From contig NZ_LAJH01000011.1 of assembly GCF_001292625.1 (NCBI RefSeq), forward strand, positions 124,001-188,000: DNA of 64,000 bases. The letters are read 5' to 3'. This stretch comes from Shimia sp. SK013. GTDB lineage: Bacteria; Pseudomonadota; Alphaproteobacteria; Rhodobacterales; Rhodobacteraceae. Shown here piece after piece: positions 1-8,139 of this stretch. Made by a program: the position numbers and the translations under genes. Every line of letters starts with the position of its first letter. Position 1 is the first letter of the stretch. The notes under the pieces were generated by a model that was not told the origin of the DNA, did not search any database, and saw only the letters and a program-made list of their open reading frames with translations.

Positions 1-495
1 GCGGCAGACGCCGCCGCTTTGCCGCATGTTTATGTGCTGGGAGCAGGGCATGTGGGGCGGGCTTTGGTCAATGTGTTTCAACACATGCCGGTGGCGTGCC
101 ATCTGGTGGACAGCCGCCCGGAAGAGCTGGGCATGAGCCAGGCTGATGTGGCCAAATCCCTGACAGCGTTGCCAGAATCTTTGGTGCGCTTAGCCCCAAA
201 AGGCAGCGTTTTCATTGTGTTGACCCATGACCACGCGCTTGATTTTCTATTGGCGGCTGAGGCTTTGGCGCGCGGGGATGCGGCCTATGTCGGCATGATC
301 GGATCGGCCACGAAACGCAGCAAATTTACCAGTTTTGCCAAAGCACAGGAGTGTGTGGACGCGCAGGCATTGGTCTGCCCTATCGGCGCCATGGGCAGCG
401 GTGACAAGCGCCCCGAAGTGATCGCAGCTGCGGTGGTGGCAGAGGTGATGGCGGTTTTGACGGCCACATCTGTTGTGGCGCCCGTAACGAGCTGA
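1..495 (+). CDS. xdhC: XdhC family molybdenum cofactor insertion/sulfuration protein, C-terminal part
   Basis: The frame is open from base 1, so the N-terminus lies outside the window and only the last 164 residues are seen. They form the Rossmann-like C-terminal domain of XdhC/CoxI proteins: a glycine-rich turn GAGHVGRAL at the start, then YVGMIGSATKR and a GAMGSGDKRPEVIAAA segment near the end, both typical of the family. XdhC proteins bind molybdenum cofactor, promote its sulfuration and deliver it to xanthine dehydrogenase in the cytoplasm. The structural xdhAB genes would be expected just upstream, but that is inference. The truncation is the window edge, not a pseudogene. Family assignment is confident; the exact partner enzyme is not visible. 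Confidence 0.88.
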   Translation, partial: AADAAALPHVYVLGAGHVGRALVNVFQHMPVACHLVDSRPEELGMSQADVAKSLTALPESLVRLAPKGSVFIVLTHDHALDFLLAAEALARGDAAYVGMIGSATKRSKFTSFAKAQECVDAQALVCPIGAMGSGDKRPEVIAAAVVAEVMAVLTATSVVAPVTS

Positions 496-517
496 AACTT
501 CGAAAAAACAGGTTCGG

Positions 518-561
518 TATCGCGTCGGTATTGCGACTGTAACGCGTCGGTGCCGTTTTCG
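518..561. repeat. 11-bp tandem repeat block downstream of xdhC
   Basis: Three units of 11 bp, with a decayed fourth, follow the xdhC stop: TATCGCGTCGG, TATTGCGACTG, TAACGCGTCGG, then a divergent unit. A stretch of 21 identical bases (517-537) recurs at 56377-56397 behind another, unrelated gene. The block lies between the convergent ends of xdhC and the DUF1801 gene. Function is unknown; no T-tract hairpin is formed. Confidence 0.6.
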
Positions 562-567
562 TCCCGC

Positions 568-972
568 TTAGCGGCGATAGGTCAAGGCCAGGGCAATGGC
601 GTGACGCAGTGCGTCTGTATCGAGCGGCGCATCCAGTGGCACAAAAAGCGCGCGACTGCCGTCGTAGGTGAATGCATCGCCAAAACGCTCGCGCCACGCC
701 TCGACCACGGTTGTCTGGCAATGCACCAGCATGGCGATGCGGTCTGGCGCATCAGCGGACCAGCCAAGACGGATCGGAGTGCCGTCGCGTTTGGGCGGCG
801 CAAAACTGGGTTGGCCCCATTTCAGGCTTTCCTCAATCGGCAAGGCACCGGTTTCGGCGGCCGTGTCACAGATCAAATCCCGCAAAGCCCGCATGCCATC
901 CTGCGGCGCCTTTGGAAGCGCCGCAATCGCCGGAGCAATCTGGGCCGGCAAGGGGGTTGCGGTTTTGGTCAT
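568..972 (-). CDS. DUF1801 domain protein (YdhG-like)
   Basis: A 134-residue protein. The central part (LKWGQPSFAP, then a block ending in MLVHCQTT) has the pattern of DUF1801/YdhG-like small proteins, whose biochemical role is not established. The start at 972 overlaps the stop of the upstream oxidoreductase gene by four bases (ATGA), so the two are probably translationally coupled. A longer in-frame extension to 1257 exists but runs antiphase inside the oxidoreductase gene and is not credible. No signal peptide or membrane segment. Family call is moderately sure; no function is proposed. Confidence 0.75.
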   Translation of the reverse strand: MTKTATPLPAQIAPAIAALPKAPQDGMRALRDLICDTAAETGALPIEESLKWGQPSFAPPKRDGTPIRLGWSADAPDRIAMLVHCQTTVVEAWRERFGDAFTYDGSRALFVPLDAPLDTDALRHAIALALTYRR

Positions 973-2051
973 GGCAGCACAACGATGTTGCCGGTGTGCT
1001 TTTTGTCGATGAAAGCCGACTGCGCGTCTTTGAGATCCGCCAACGGATAAGACGCGGCAAGTGCGGGGCGAATGTCGCCTGCCTCGATATAGCGGATCAG
1101 ATTGGGCATGACCGACAGGTCGATCACAGTGGATCCGGTGAACGTCAGGTCGCGCAGATAAAGCGTGCGCAAATCGAGTTCGACCATCGGGCCTGCAATC
1201 GCGCCCGATGTGGTCAAGCGACCACCGCGTTCCAGCATGTCCACCAGAGATGGCCAAAAGTCGCCGCCAACTACGTCGGCCAGCACGGTGATCTTTTCGT
1301 CGCCAAGGGCTGCGCGCAGGTTGTTGGGGGCACGTGGCAGGACGACGTCCGCGCCAAGGGCGGCGACGTCGGCGTGTTTTGCCTCTGATGCCAGCGCGAT
1401 CACCCGCGCGCCGCGCCGCTTGGCCAACTGGATCACCGCGCCGCCAACCCCGCCCGAGGCGCCGGGCACCAGCACCGTGTCCGCTGCTGTGACGTGCGCG
1501 CGTTCCAGCATGCCTTCGGCGGTAGAGTAAGAGCAGGAGAATGTCGCCAGTTCCGCGTCCGACAGGGAGCAGTTTACAGCCAGCGCGTTGCGGGCAGGCA
1601 TGACGGTGAACTGGGCGAAGCCGCCATCCATTTCAGACCCGAAATAGCCGGTTTTGTTTTTGTCCTGAAGGTCATCGGGATCGCGGATCCAGCAATCGGT
1701 GATGATGCGCTCGCCGATGCGGGCCATATCGACGCCTTCGCCCACGGCAACAATTGTGCCGCAGACATCCGCGCCCTGGATGCGAGGGAAGGTGATCGGC
1801 GCCCCGCCCCAGCTGGGATCATCACCATCGGGCGATTCATCGGTGGCGGTTTCGGTGGCGCCGGTGACGGCCTTGGAATACCAACCCGCACGTGTGTTCA
1901 CGTCGGTGTTGTTCATCCCGCATGCGCCGACGCGCACCAGCACCTGACCAGCGGCGGGCGTCGGCACGGGCCAATCGGTGCGCCATTCATACGCGTCCAG
2001 ATCGCCGTGGCCGGTGAGAATCATCGCGTTCATGGTGGCGGGCAGGGTCAT
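969..2051 (-). CDS. Zinc-type alcohol dehydrogenase-like / quinone oxidoreductase (MDR family)
   Basis: A 360-residue medium-chain dehydrogenase/reductase. The N-terminal GroES-like domain carries VLVRVGACGMNNTDV, and a Rossmann domain follows with the nucleotide-binding turn GASGGVGGAVIQLAKRRGA about residues 190-210. The usual structural zinc cysteine cluster is not obvious, which favours a quinone-oxidoreductase-like, zinc-independent NAD(P)H enzyme, but the substrate cannot be told. The start at 2051 is preceded by AAGGA eight bases upstream; an extension to 2102 has no such site. It is the first gene of a two-gene operon with the DUF1801 protein and is divergent from the selD fusion gene. 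Confidence 0.85.
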   Translation of the reverse strand: MTLPATMNAMILTGHGDLDAYEWRTDWPVPTPAAGQVLVRVGACGMNNTDVNTRAGWYSKAVTGATETATDESPDGDDPSWGGAPITFPRIQGADVCGTIVAVGEGVDMARIGERIITDCWIRDPDDLQDKNKTGYFGSEMDGGFAQFTVMPARNALAVNCSLSDAELATFSCSYSTAEGMLERAHVTAADTVLVPGASGGVGGAVIQLAKRRGARVIALASEAKHADVAALGADVVLPRAPNNLRAALGDEKITVLADVVGGDFWPSLVDMLERGGRLTTSGAIAGPMVELDLRTLYLRDLTFTGSTVIDLSVMPNLIRYIEAGDIRPALAASYPLADLKDAQSAFIDKKHTGNIVVLP

Positions 2052-2226
2052 GGCTGTGTCCTTTGCGTTCTGTTGGGCGTGAGAAAACCACGGTGAGGGC
2101 AAAACTGATATACCGAAAACGACACGGTCGCATAAAGCCTGCGTTATGGCCCGAGCAGCTCTCCCGTTTCCATTGCACGCGGATTACGATATCGCAAAGC
2201 AACCCCAGTTTAGCCGGACATCGATC
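2052..2226. promoter_or_regulatory. Divergent intergenic region between oxidoreductase and selD genes
   Basis: About 175 bp separate the two divergent starts and must hold both promoters. I see no strong palindrome or known operator, and the in-frame upstream extensions of both genes read into this region without ribosome sites. Confidence 0.4.
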
Positions 2227-4407
2227 ATGCACAATACGCTTCCCCTGACCCGCGACCTTGTCCTTGTGGGCGGTGGCCACACCCATGCGCTAATGCTGCG
2301 GATGTGGGGGATGAAACCGTTGGCCGGTGCGCGTCTGACGTTGATCAATCCGGGGGCAACTGCGCCATATTCTGGCATGTTGCCGGGCCATATTGCGGGG
2401 CATTACACGCGCGACGCGTTGGAGATTGACCTGGTTCAGTTGGCCCGGTTTTCTGGCGCGCGTCTGATTATGGCGCCGGCCACAGATATTGATCCGGAGG
2501 CCAAAACCATAAGCGTCGCGGGGCGCGGCAAGATTGCCTACGATGTGGCCTCGCTGGATGTGGGCATTCACGGGAAAATGCCTTGGGTTTCGGGGTTTCC
2601 ACAGTATGGCGTCGGGGCCAAACCGCTGGATGTCTATGCCGCGAAATGGGCGGCGTTTCTTGAGCGGGCATCTGGAGAGATCACGCCTGATGTCGCCGTG
2701 ATTGGCGGCGGCGTGGCGGGCGTGGAATTGGCATTGGCGATGGCACATGCGCTCAAGGCCAAAGGCGCTGTGCCCAAGGTGCATGTGATCGAGGCGTCCG
2801 ATCAGATCACGCGCCAGACAGCAGGCGCGGAGGCACCGTTGCGCAAAGCCATGGCGCGGTTGGGCGTCAAGGTTCTGACGCAAGCGGCGGTGGCGGAGGT
2901 CACAGCCGATGCGGTGATCTTGGCGGACGGACGCCGCGTGGCCAGCCATTTCATCGTGGCGGCAGCAGGCGGGTTTGCCCATCCGTGGGTGGCGAACGCG
3001 CCTTTGCCGTTGACCGAGGACGGGTTTGTGCGCGTGGATCACCGCCTGTTGGCCGAAGGGTTTGACGATCTGTTTGCTGCGGGCGATTGCGCCGAATTGG
3101 TGGACACGCCGCGCCCCAAAGCAGGGGTGTTTGCGGTGCGCGCCGCGCCGGTACTGGCACACAATTTGCGGGCCGCGTTGACGGGCGCAAAGATGCAAAA
3201 GTTCAAGCCGCAGGAAGATTACCTCAAGCTGATTTCGTTGGGCGGCAAGAAGGCGTTGGCGGCCAAATGGGGGCGGACGTTTGCAGCAACCGGGCTAAAG
3301 GCGCCATTGTGGCGTTGGAAAAATCACATAGACCGTAAATTCATGCACCAGTTCGTCAATCTGCCGCAGATGGCGGGACCCAAACCGCCGCGCGACGTGG
3401 CGCTGGGGCAGGCGGCAACGCAGCCGCTGTGTGGCGGCTGTGGCTCCAAGGTGGGCGCCGCCACCTTGTCAGAGGCTTTGTTAGGTTTGCCGCGCGCAGG
3501 CCGCTCAGATGTGCTGGCGGGCCCCGGAGATGACGCGGCAGTTTTGCGCGTGGGCGGGGCAGAGCAGGTGGTGACAACCGATCATCTGCGCGGATTTATC
3601 GAAGATCCGGGTCTGATGGCGCGGATTGCGGCGGTGCATGCGCTGGGCGATATCTGGTCGATGGGGGCGGTTCCGCAGGCGGCGTTGATGTCGATCACTC
3701 TGCCGCGCATGGCAGAGCCATTGCAGGCCCGCACGATGGCGGAGATTTTGCGTGAAGCTGGCGAGGTGTTGAGCGCTACAGGTGCCGAGATCGTCGGGGG
3801 GCATTCCGCGATGGGCGCAGAGTTGAGCATTGGGCTGACGCTCACCGGATTGTTGGACGGGCCGGCCATCACCAACGCAGGTGGGCGGGCCGGAGATGCA
3901 TTGATTTTGACGCGACCGATCGGGTCCGGCACGGTCTTGGCAGCGGAGATGCAGGGCAAGGCACGCGGACGCGATGTGGCGGCGATGTTGGCGGTTATGG
4001 CGACACCACAAGGCGACGCAGCGGATGTCTTGCAAGGCGCAACTGCGATGACCGATGTGACCGGCTTTGGTCTGGCGGGGCATTTGATGGCGATTTGCCG
4101 CGCGTCAGGGGTGGCGGCGGACATCAATCTGGGCGCGGTGCAGACCTATGCGGGGGCAGAGGCGCTCGCGGCGGCGGGGCATCGCAGCACGATCTATCAA
4201 AACAACGTGGATGCCGCGCCGGTTGTTGGCGAGGATAGCGCCAAAGCCGCGTTGTTGCACGATCCGCAGACGGCGGGTGGCTTGTTGGCGGCTGTCGCAG
4301 CGGATCAGGCGGCGGCGCTGGTGGCGCAGCTGCGCAGTCTGGGGCATGACGCGGCGGTGATCGGGCGGCTCAAAGAGGGGGCGGCGTCGATCACTCTGAC
4401 GCAATGA
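2227..4407 (+). CDS. selD: FAD-dependent oxidoreductase-SelD fusion (selenide, water dikinase)
   Basis: A 726-residue two-domain protein. Residues about 1-390 are a pyridine nucleotide-disulfide oxidoreductase-like flavoprotein with two dinucleotide-binding turns (LVLVGGGHTH near residue 12 and VIGGGVAGVE near 160) and an FAD-closing LFAAGDCAEL motif. From residue 399 SelD begins, with CGGCGSK: Cys405 and Lys408 correspond to the catalytic Cys17 and Lys20 of E. coli SelD. SelD makes selenophosphate from selenide and ATP for selenouridine and selenocysteine synthesis. The fused flavoprotein is a known architecture; it may help deliver selenide, but this is unproven. The start at 2227 is chosen because the N-terminal beta strand follows at once. 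Its 3' end overlaps the convergent mnmH gene by 17 bp, and the two share the selenium pathway. Confidence 0.92.
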   Translation: MHNTLPLTRDLVLVGGGHTHALMLRMWGMKPLAGARLTLINPGATAPYSGMLPGHIAGHYTRDALEIDLVQLARFSGARLIMAPATDIDPEAKTISVAGRGKIAYDVASLDVGIHGKMPWVSGFPQYGVGAKPLDVYAAKWAAFLERASGEITPDVAVIGGGVAGVELALAMAHALKAKGAVPKVHVIEASDQITRQTAGAEAPLRKAMARLGVKVLTQAAVAEVTADAVILADGRRVASHFIVAAAGGFAHPWVANAPLPLTEDGFVRVDHRLLAEGFDDLFAAGDCAELVDTPRPKAGVFAVRAAPVLAHNLRAALTGAKMQKFKPQEDYLKLISLGGKKALAAKWGRTFAATGLKAPLWRWKNHIDRKFMHQFVNLPQMAGPKPPRDVALGQAATQPLCGGCGSKVGAATLSEALLGLPRAGRSDVLAGPGDDAAVLRVGGAEQVVTTDHLRGFIEDPGLMARIAAVHALGDIWSMGAVPQAALMSITLPRMAEPLQARTMAEILREAGEVLSATGAEIVGGHSAMGAELSIGLTLTGLLDGPAITNAGGRAGDALILTRPIGSGTVLAAEMQGKARGRDVAAMLAVMATPQGDAADVLQGATAMTDVTGFGLAGHLMAICRASGVAADINLGAVQTYAGAEALAAAGHRSTIYQNNVDAAPVVGEDSAKAALLHDPQTAGGLLAAVAADQAAALVAQLRSLGHDAAVIGRLKEGAASITLTQ

Positions 4408-5431
4408 TTTTAGCGGCGGTGGCAGCGAGGGTGTCCTCAGACAGATCCGGCAAATCAAGCGGCTGCGCATTCGGCGCATGCGCGCGCGAGATGCGGGTGT
4501 AGCGCGGATCATAGTGGGTTTCGATCAGCTGTTGCGCCAAGGTTTTATAGTCGCCCGCGAGTGCCAACGCGTTCCAAGCCTCGACCTGTTCATGGCCATG
4601 ATATCGCGTGAGTTGGCCAAGGATATCGGTCAACCGGTCACTGTCGGCAATCATGTCAGGATAAGCGGTCAACAGATGGCTGGTGCGGGCCGCAAGAGGC
4701 GCGCTCACGCGCAGATTGGGCGCGGCGATCATGGCTTGCCACAGCACCGGCGAGATGATCAGGCGCCCGATTTTGGAGCTTTCGGCCTCGACGTACACCG
4801 GACGATCAGGTGTCAGTTTGGCCATGCCCATCGCCAGACGGCTTTCGAAGGCTTTCTGGCTGGGTTGCGTGTCGCTCATCGGGCCAAACAGAGAGCCGCG
4901 ATGCTCGGCCATGGCCTCAAGATCCAGCATCTGCGCGCCTTGCTCTGCCAGGTGGTGGAGCAGGCGGGTCTTGGCGGTCCCTGTGCCGCCGTCGATGACC
5001 ACAACGGGGCAGGGCATCTCGGCGTCATAGAGCGCTTTGGAGACCATGCGGCGGTAAGATTGATATCCGCCCTCGACCGTGTCCGCGCGCCAGCCGATCT
5101 GTTTGAGAATAATCGCAACCGAGCCTGAGCGTTGCCCGCCGCGCCAGCAATAGACCAGAGGTTTCCAGCCGCCGGGGCGGTCTGACAGCGGGCCCTCGAG
5201 GTGGTCTGCGACATTGCGGGACACCAAAGCCGCGCCTACTTTTCGGGCTTTAAAAGGGTCTTCCTGAACGTAGATCGTGCCCACGTGGGCGCGTTCTTCG
5301 TTGGTGAGCGCAGGCAGCGAGATGGAACCGGGAATGTGGTCTTCGGCATATTCTGCGGGGGAGCGGACGTCGATGATCTCGTCAAACGGCAGAGAGGCGA
5401 GGTCGGAAAGCTGTGTCAGGGCGAGAGGCAT
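4391..5431 (-). CDS. mnmH: tRNA 2-selenouridine synthase
   Basis: A 346-residue protein (YbbB/SelU) that replaces sulfur by selenium at the wobble 2-thiouridine of certain tRNAs, using selenophosphate. The N-terminal rhodanese domain (IIDVRSPAEYAEDHIPG) has its active cysteine in YCWRGGQRS (Cys95). A P-loop GGTGTAKT follows at about 148-155, as in the family. It faces the selD fusion gene end to end with a 17-bp overlap, so selenophosphate maker and user are side by side. No selA, selB or selenocysteine tRNA is in the window, so selenium use for tRNA modification alone is possible. The ribosome site is weak. Confidence 0.93.
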   Translation of the reverse strand: MPLALTQLSDLASLPFDEIIDVRSPAEYAEDHIPGSISLPALTNEERAHVGTIYVQEDPFKARKVGAALVSRNVADHLEGPLSDRPGGWKPLVYCWRGGQRSGSVAIILKQIGWRADTVEGGYQSYRRMVSKALYDAEMPCPVVVIDGGTGTAKTRLLHHLAEQGAQMLDLEAMAEHRGSLFGPMSDTQPSQKAFESRLAMGMAKLTPDRPVYVEAESSKIGRLIISPVLWQAMIAAPNLRVSAPLAARTSHLLTAYPDMIADSDRLTDILGQLTRYHGHEQVEAWNALALAGDYKTLAQQLIETHYDPRYTRISRAHAPNAQPLDLPDLSEDTLAATAAKIIASE

Positions 5432-5521
5432 GCGAGCATCCGGTCATCAGGGTTGGTTCTGAGTAGCGGGAATGCCGTGCAAGTGGAAGAGCGGAGGTGT
5501 CATGCATTAGGCCTGAGGCGC

Positions 5522-5545
5522 GGCCCGCGGCTTGCGCCGCGGGCC
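5522..5545 (-). terminator. GC-rich perfect hairpin just after paaZ
   Basis: Arms GGCCCGCGGC and GCCGCGGGCC pair perfectly (10 bp) around a four-base loop, six bases past the paaZ stop. No T-tract follows on the minus strand, so it may protect the 3' end of the mRNA or be a REP-like palindrome rather than an intrinsic terminator. Confidence 0.45.
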
Positions 5546-5551
5546 AACGGA

Positions 5552-7582
5552 TCAGAAAGCCACCATTGTCAGCAACTCATATTCGGCAACTTGCTCGTCG
5601 TCCTGATTGGTCAGGGTCACGTGCCAGCGGACTTCGCCGTATTCGTCATTGCGTTTGGTCTTTTTCTTGACTGTCAGGCGCACTTTGATGGCGTCACCGG
5701 CGGACACCGGTTTCATGAACCGCAGAGCGTCAAGGCCGGTGTTTGCCAGCACGGGGCCCTCGTTGGGTTCGACAAACAGACCAGCGGCGAAGCTGAGCAA
5801 CAGGTAGCCATGCGCCACACGACCCGGGAAGAACGGGTTTCGCTTGGCGGCGGCGTCGTCCATGTGGGCATAGAAGGTATCGCCGGTGAAGGTGGCGAAG
5901 TGTTCGATGTCGTCCAGCGTCACCGTGCGAGGCGCGCTGTTGAGGGTTTCCCCAACCGCCAGTTCGCCAAATTTGCGGGTGAAGGGATGCGCGCCTGCGG
6001 ATGTTTCTGCGGCGCCTGCCACCCATTGGCCCGTCACGCCGGTAAGAATGTCGGGGCTGCCCTGAATGGCGGTGCGTTGCATGAAGTGTTTCACGGCGCG
6101 GATGCCGCCCAACTCTTCGCCGCCGCCTGCGCGACCGGGACCGCCGTGTACCATGTGCGGCAACGGAGACCCGTGGCCGGTGCTTTCGCCCATGCTGTCG
6201 CGGTTGTTGAAATAAAGACGACCATGAAAGGCGCCTGCGCCAAGCGCGACGTCGCGGGCGACCTCGGTGTTATGGGTGATGACGGAGGCCACAAGCGAGC
6301 CTTGGCCGCGATTTGCCAGCGCGATGGCGTGATCCAGATCGCGGTAGCCCATGATGGTTGAGACAGGACCGAAGGCTTCGGTGTCATGCACGGCTGTGGC
6401 GGTGTCGGGCTGGTCGCAGAAAAACAGCATCGGCGGGACGAAGGCGCCTTTGTCGGGGTCGGCCCCCTGCACGGCAAAATCGTCGGGATCGCCATAAACG
6501 CGGGTGGCCTCGGTCGCGAGATGCGCGGCCTTTTCCAGCACGTCGCGTTTCTGGCCCGAAGACACAAGCGCACCCATGCGGGTGGTTTCAAGGCGGGGAT
6601 CACCGATCACGGTTTTGTCGAGTTGGGCTGAAAGAGCGTCAATCACCGCCTCGGTGACGCCTTCGGGCGTGATGATGCGGCGGATCGCGGTGCATTTCTG
6701 GCCCGCTTTGGTGGTCATTTCGCGGCTGACTTCTTTGATGAAAAGATCAAATTCCGGCGTGCCAGATAGAGCGTCGGGCCCAAGGATCGAGCAATTCAAG
6801 CTGTCAGCTTCGGCTGTGAAACGCACGGAATTTCCAAGGATCAGCGGGTTTGAGCGCAGTTTTAACGCAGTGTCGGCGGAGCCTGTGAAGGCCACGGCAT
6901 CCTGACAAGTGAGATGGTCGAGCATGTCGCCCAAACCGCCGGAGACAAGCTGTAGCGCACCGTCGGGCAGGATATTGCTTTCCGCCATGATACGTACGGC
7001 GAGTTCGGTGACATAGCAGGAAGACGTGGCGGGTTTTACAATGGCCGGAACCCCCGCGAGCAAGGTGGGGGCGAGCTTTTCCAGCATGCCCCAAACCGGA
7101 AAGTTGAAGGCGTTGATGTGCACTGCGACGCCTTGCAACGGGGTGCAGATGTGTTGACCCAGAAAGGTGCCGTTGCGCGACAGCTGCTCGATCTCGCCAT
7201 CTACATAGATCTGCGCGTCCGGCATTTCTTTGCGACCTTTGGAGGCAAAGACCATCATGGTGCCGATGCCGCCGTCGATGTCGATCAGGTGATCGGCCTG
7301 CGTGGCGCCGGTGTCAAAGGAGAGCTGATACATAGCGTCGCGGTGTTCGCGCAGATGCAGCGCCAACGCTTTGAGCATGCGCGCGCGGTCATGAAAGGTC
7401 ATTTTGCGCAAAGCAGGGCCGCCCACGTCACGCGCATAGGCCAGCATGCCTTGCACATCCAGCGCGTCGTTGCCTGCAGTTGCAATCACGTCGCCGGTGA
7501 TCGCAGAGGCAATATTTCGCGCACCAGACCCGGGCGCGACCCACGCACCCTTGGCAAAACTGGAAACATTTTGAATGGTCAT
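5552..7582 (-). CDS. paaZ: Bifunctional oxepin-CoA hydrolase / 3-oxo-5,6-dehydrosuberyl-CoA semialdehyde dehydrogenase
   Basis: A 676-residue two-domain ring-opening enzyme of aerobic phenylacetate breakdown. The N-terminal part (about 1-520) is an aldehyde dehydrogenase with the catalytic cysteine in KAGQKCTAIRR and the FTAEADSLN glutamate motif. The C-terminal part (about 540-676) is a MaoC-like hot-dog hydratase (FTGDTFYAHMDD, then FPGRVAHGYLLLS) that hydrolyses oxepin-CoA to the semialdehyde oxidised by the first domain. The start at 7582 follows GGGGAG; an upstream ATG at 7621 lacks a site. It is divergent from paaI, with a palindromic operator between them, and a strong hairpin follows the stop. 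Confidence 0.95.
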   Translation of the reverse strand: MTIQNVSSFAKGAWVAPGSGARNIASAITGDVIATAGNDALDVQGMLAYARDVGGPALRKMTFHDRARMLKALALHLREHRDAMYQLSFDTGATQADHLIDIDGGIGTMMVFASKGRKEMPDAQIYVDGEIEQLSRNGTFLGQHICTPLQGVAVHINAFNFPVWGMLEKLAPTLLAGVPAIVKPATSSCYVTELAVRIMAESNILPDGALQLVSGGLGDMLDHLTCQDAVAFTGSADTALKLRSNPLILGNSVRFTAEADSLNCSILGPDALSGTPEFDLFIKEVSREMTTKAGQKCTAIRRIITPEGVTEAVIDALSAQLDKTVIGDPRLETTRMGALVSSGQKRDVLEKAAHLATEATRVYGDPDDFAVQGADPDKGAFVPPMLFFCDQPDTATAVHDTEAFGPVSTIMGYRDLDHAIALANRGQGSLVASVITHNTEVARDVALGAGAFHGRLYFNNRDSMGESTGHGSPLPHMVHGGPGRAGGGEELGGIRAVKHFMQRTAIQGSPDILTGVTGQWVAGAAETSAGAHPFTRKFGELAVGETLNSAPRTVTLDDIEHFATFTGDTFYAHMDDAAAKRNPFFPGRVAHGYLLLSFAAGLFVEPNEGPVLANTGLDALRFMKPVSAGDAIKVRLTVKKKTKRNDEYGEVRWHVTLTNQDDEQVAEYELLTMVAF

Positions 7583-7623
7583 AACGTGCTCTCCCCTTGA
7601 CGACTCAGCCGTGTTGCGCATTT

Positions 7624-7645
7624 ATTGACCAACCGGTCGGTCAAT
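7624..7645. promoter_or_regulatory. Palindromic operator, probable TetR (PaaR-type) site between paaZ and paaI
   Basis: Arms ATTGACC and GGTCAAT are perfect inverted repeats around AACCGGTC, giving a near-perfect 22-bp palindrome of the kind bound by TetR dimers. It sits between the divergent paaZ and paaI starts, 42 bp from the paaZ start and 33 bp from the paaI start. The natural candidate ligand-responsive binder is the TetR protein encoded at 9454-10050; this is inference. Confidence 0.65.
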
Positions 7646-7677
7646 GCAAGTGATCAGCTGGCGCAACGGAGGATAAC

Positions 7678-8112
7678 ATGACGAATTTGACAGGTCAGGA
7701 GCGGGCGGGAGCGTCAGCCCAAGCGATGTGGGAATCTGACCGTGCGAGCCAGTTTCTGGGCATGCAGATTTCTGAAGTTCGCGAGGGGCAGGCGACGCTG
7801 ACGATGACGGTGCGGCCGGAGTTCTGCAACGGGCATGGTATCTGTCATGGCGGGCTGACGTTCACGCTGGCAGACAGCGCCTTTGCCTTTGCCTGCAACA
7901 GCCGCAATCAGGCGACTGTCGCCCAGCACAACCAGATCAGTTTTCTCGCACCAGGGCGGGAGGGGGACGTGCTGACAGCGCATGCCCGCGAGGTGTCGCT
8001 GACCGGACGCAGCGGGCTTTATGATGTGACGGTGACCAACCAAGACGCAGTGGTCATTGCTGAATTCCGTGGCGCATCCCGCGCGATCCGTGGACAGTTG
8101 TTTGAAGAATAA
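7678..8112 (+). CDS. paaI: Hydroxyphenylacetyl-CoA thioesterase
   Basis: A 144-residue single hot-dog thioesterase. The family motif NGHGICHGGLTFTLAD (about residues 47-62) contains the helix and the acidic residue of the PaaI active site. In the phenylacetate pathway PaaI hydrolyses dead-end CoA esters formed when ring epoxides are not processed, freeing CoA. A strong GGAGG lies about six bases before the ATG. First gene of a paaI-paaK-tetR unit; 27 bases separate it from the paaK start. It is divergent from paaZ and probably shares its control. Confidence 0.93.
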   Translation: MTNLTGQERAGASAQAMWESDRASQFLGMQISEVREGQATLTMTVRPEFCNGHGICHGGLTFTLADSAFAFACNSRNQATVAQHNQISFLAPGREGDVLTAHAREVSLTGRSGLYDVTVTNQDAVVIAEFRGASRAIRGQLFEE

Positions 8113-8139
8113 GACGCATTCGTGCGGAGGAGAACGATC

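Noticed and set aside
1-495. xdhC as a truncated pseudogene
   Set aside because: The frame is open to the first base; the missing part is simply outside the window.
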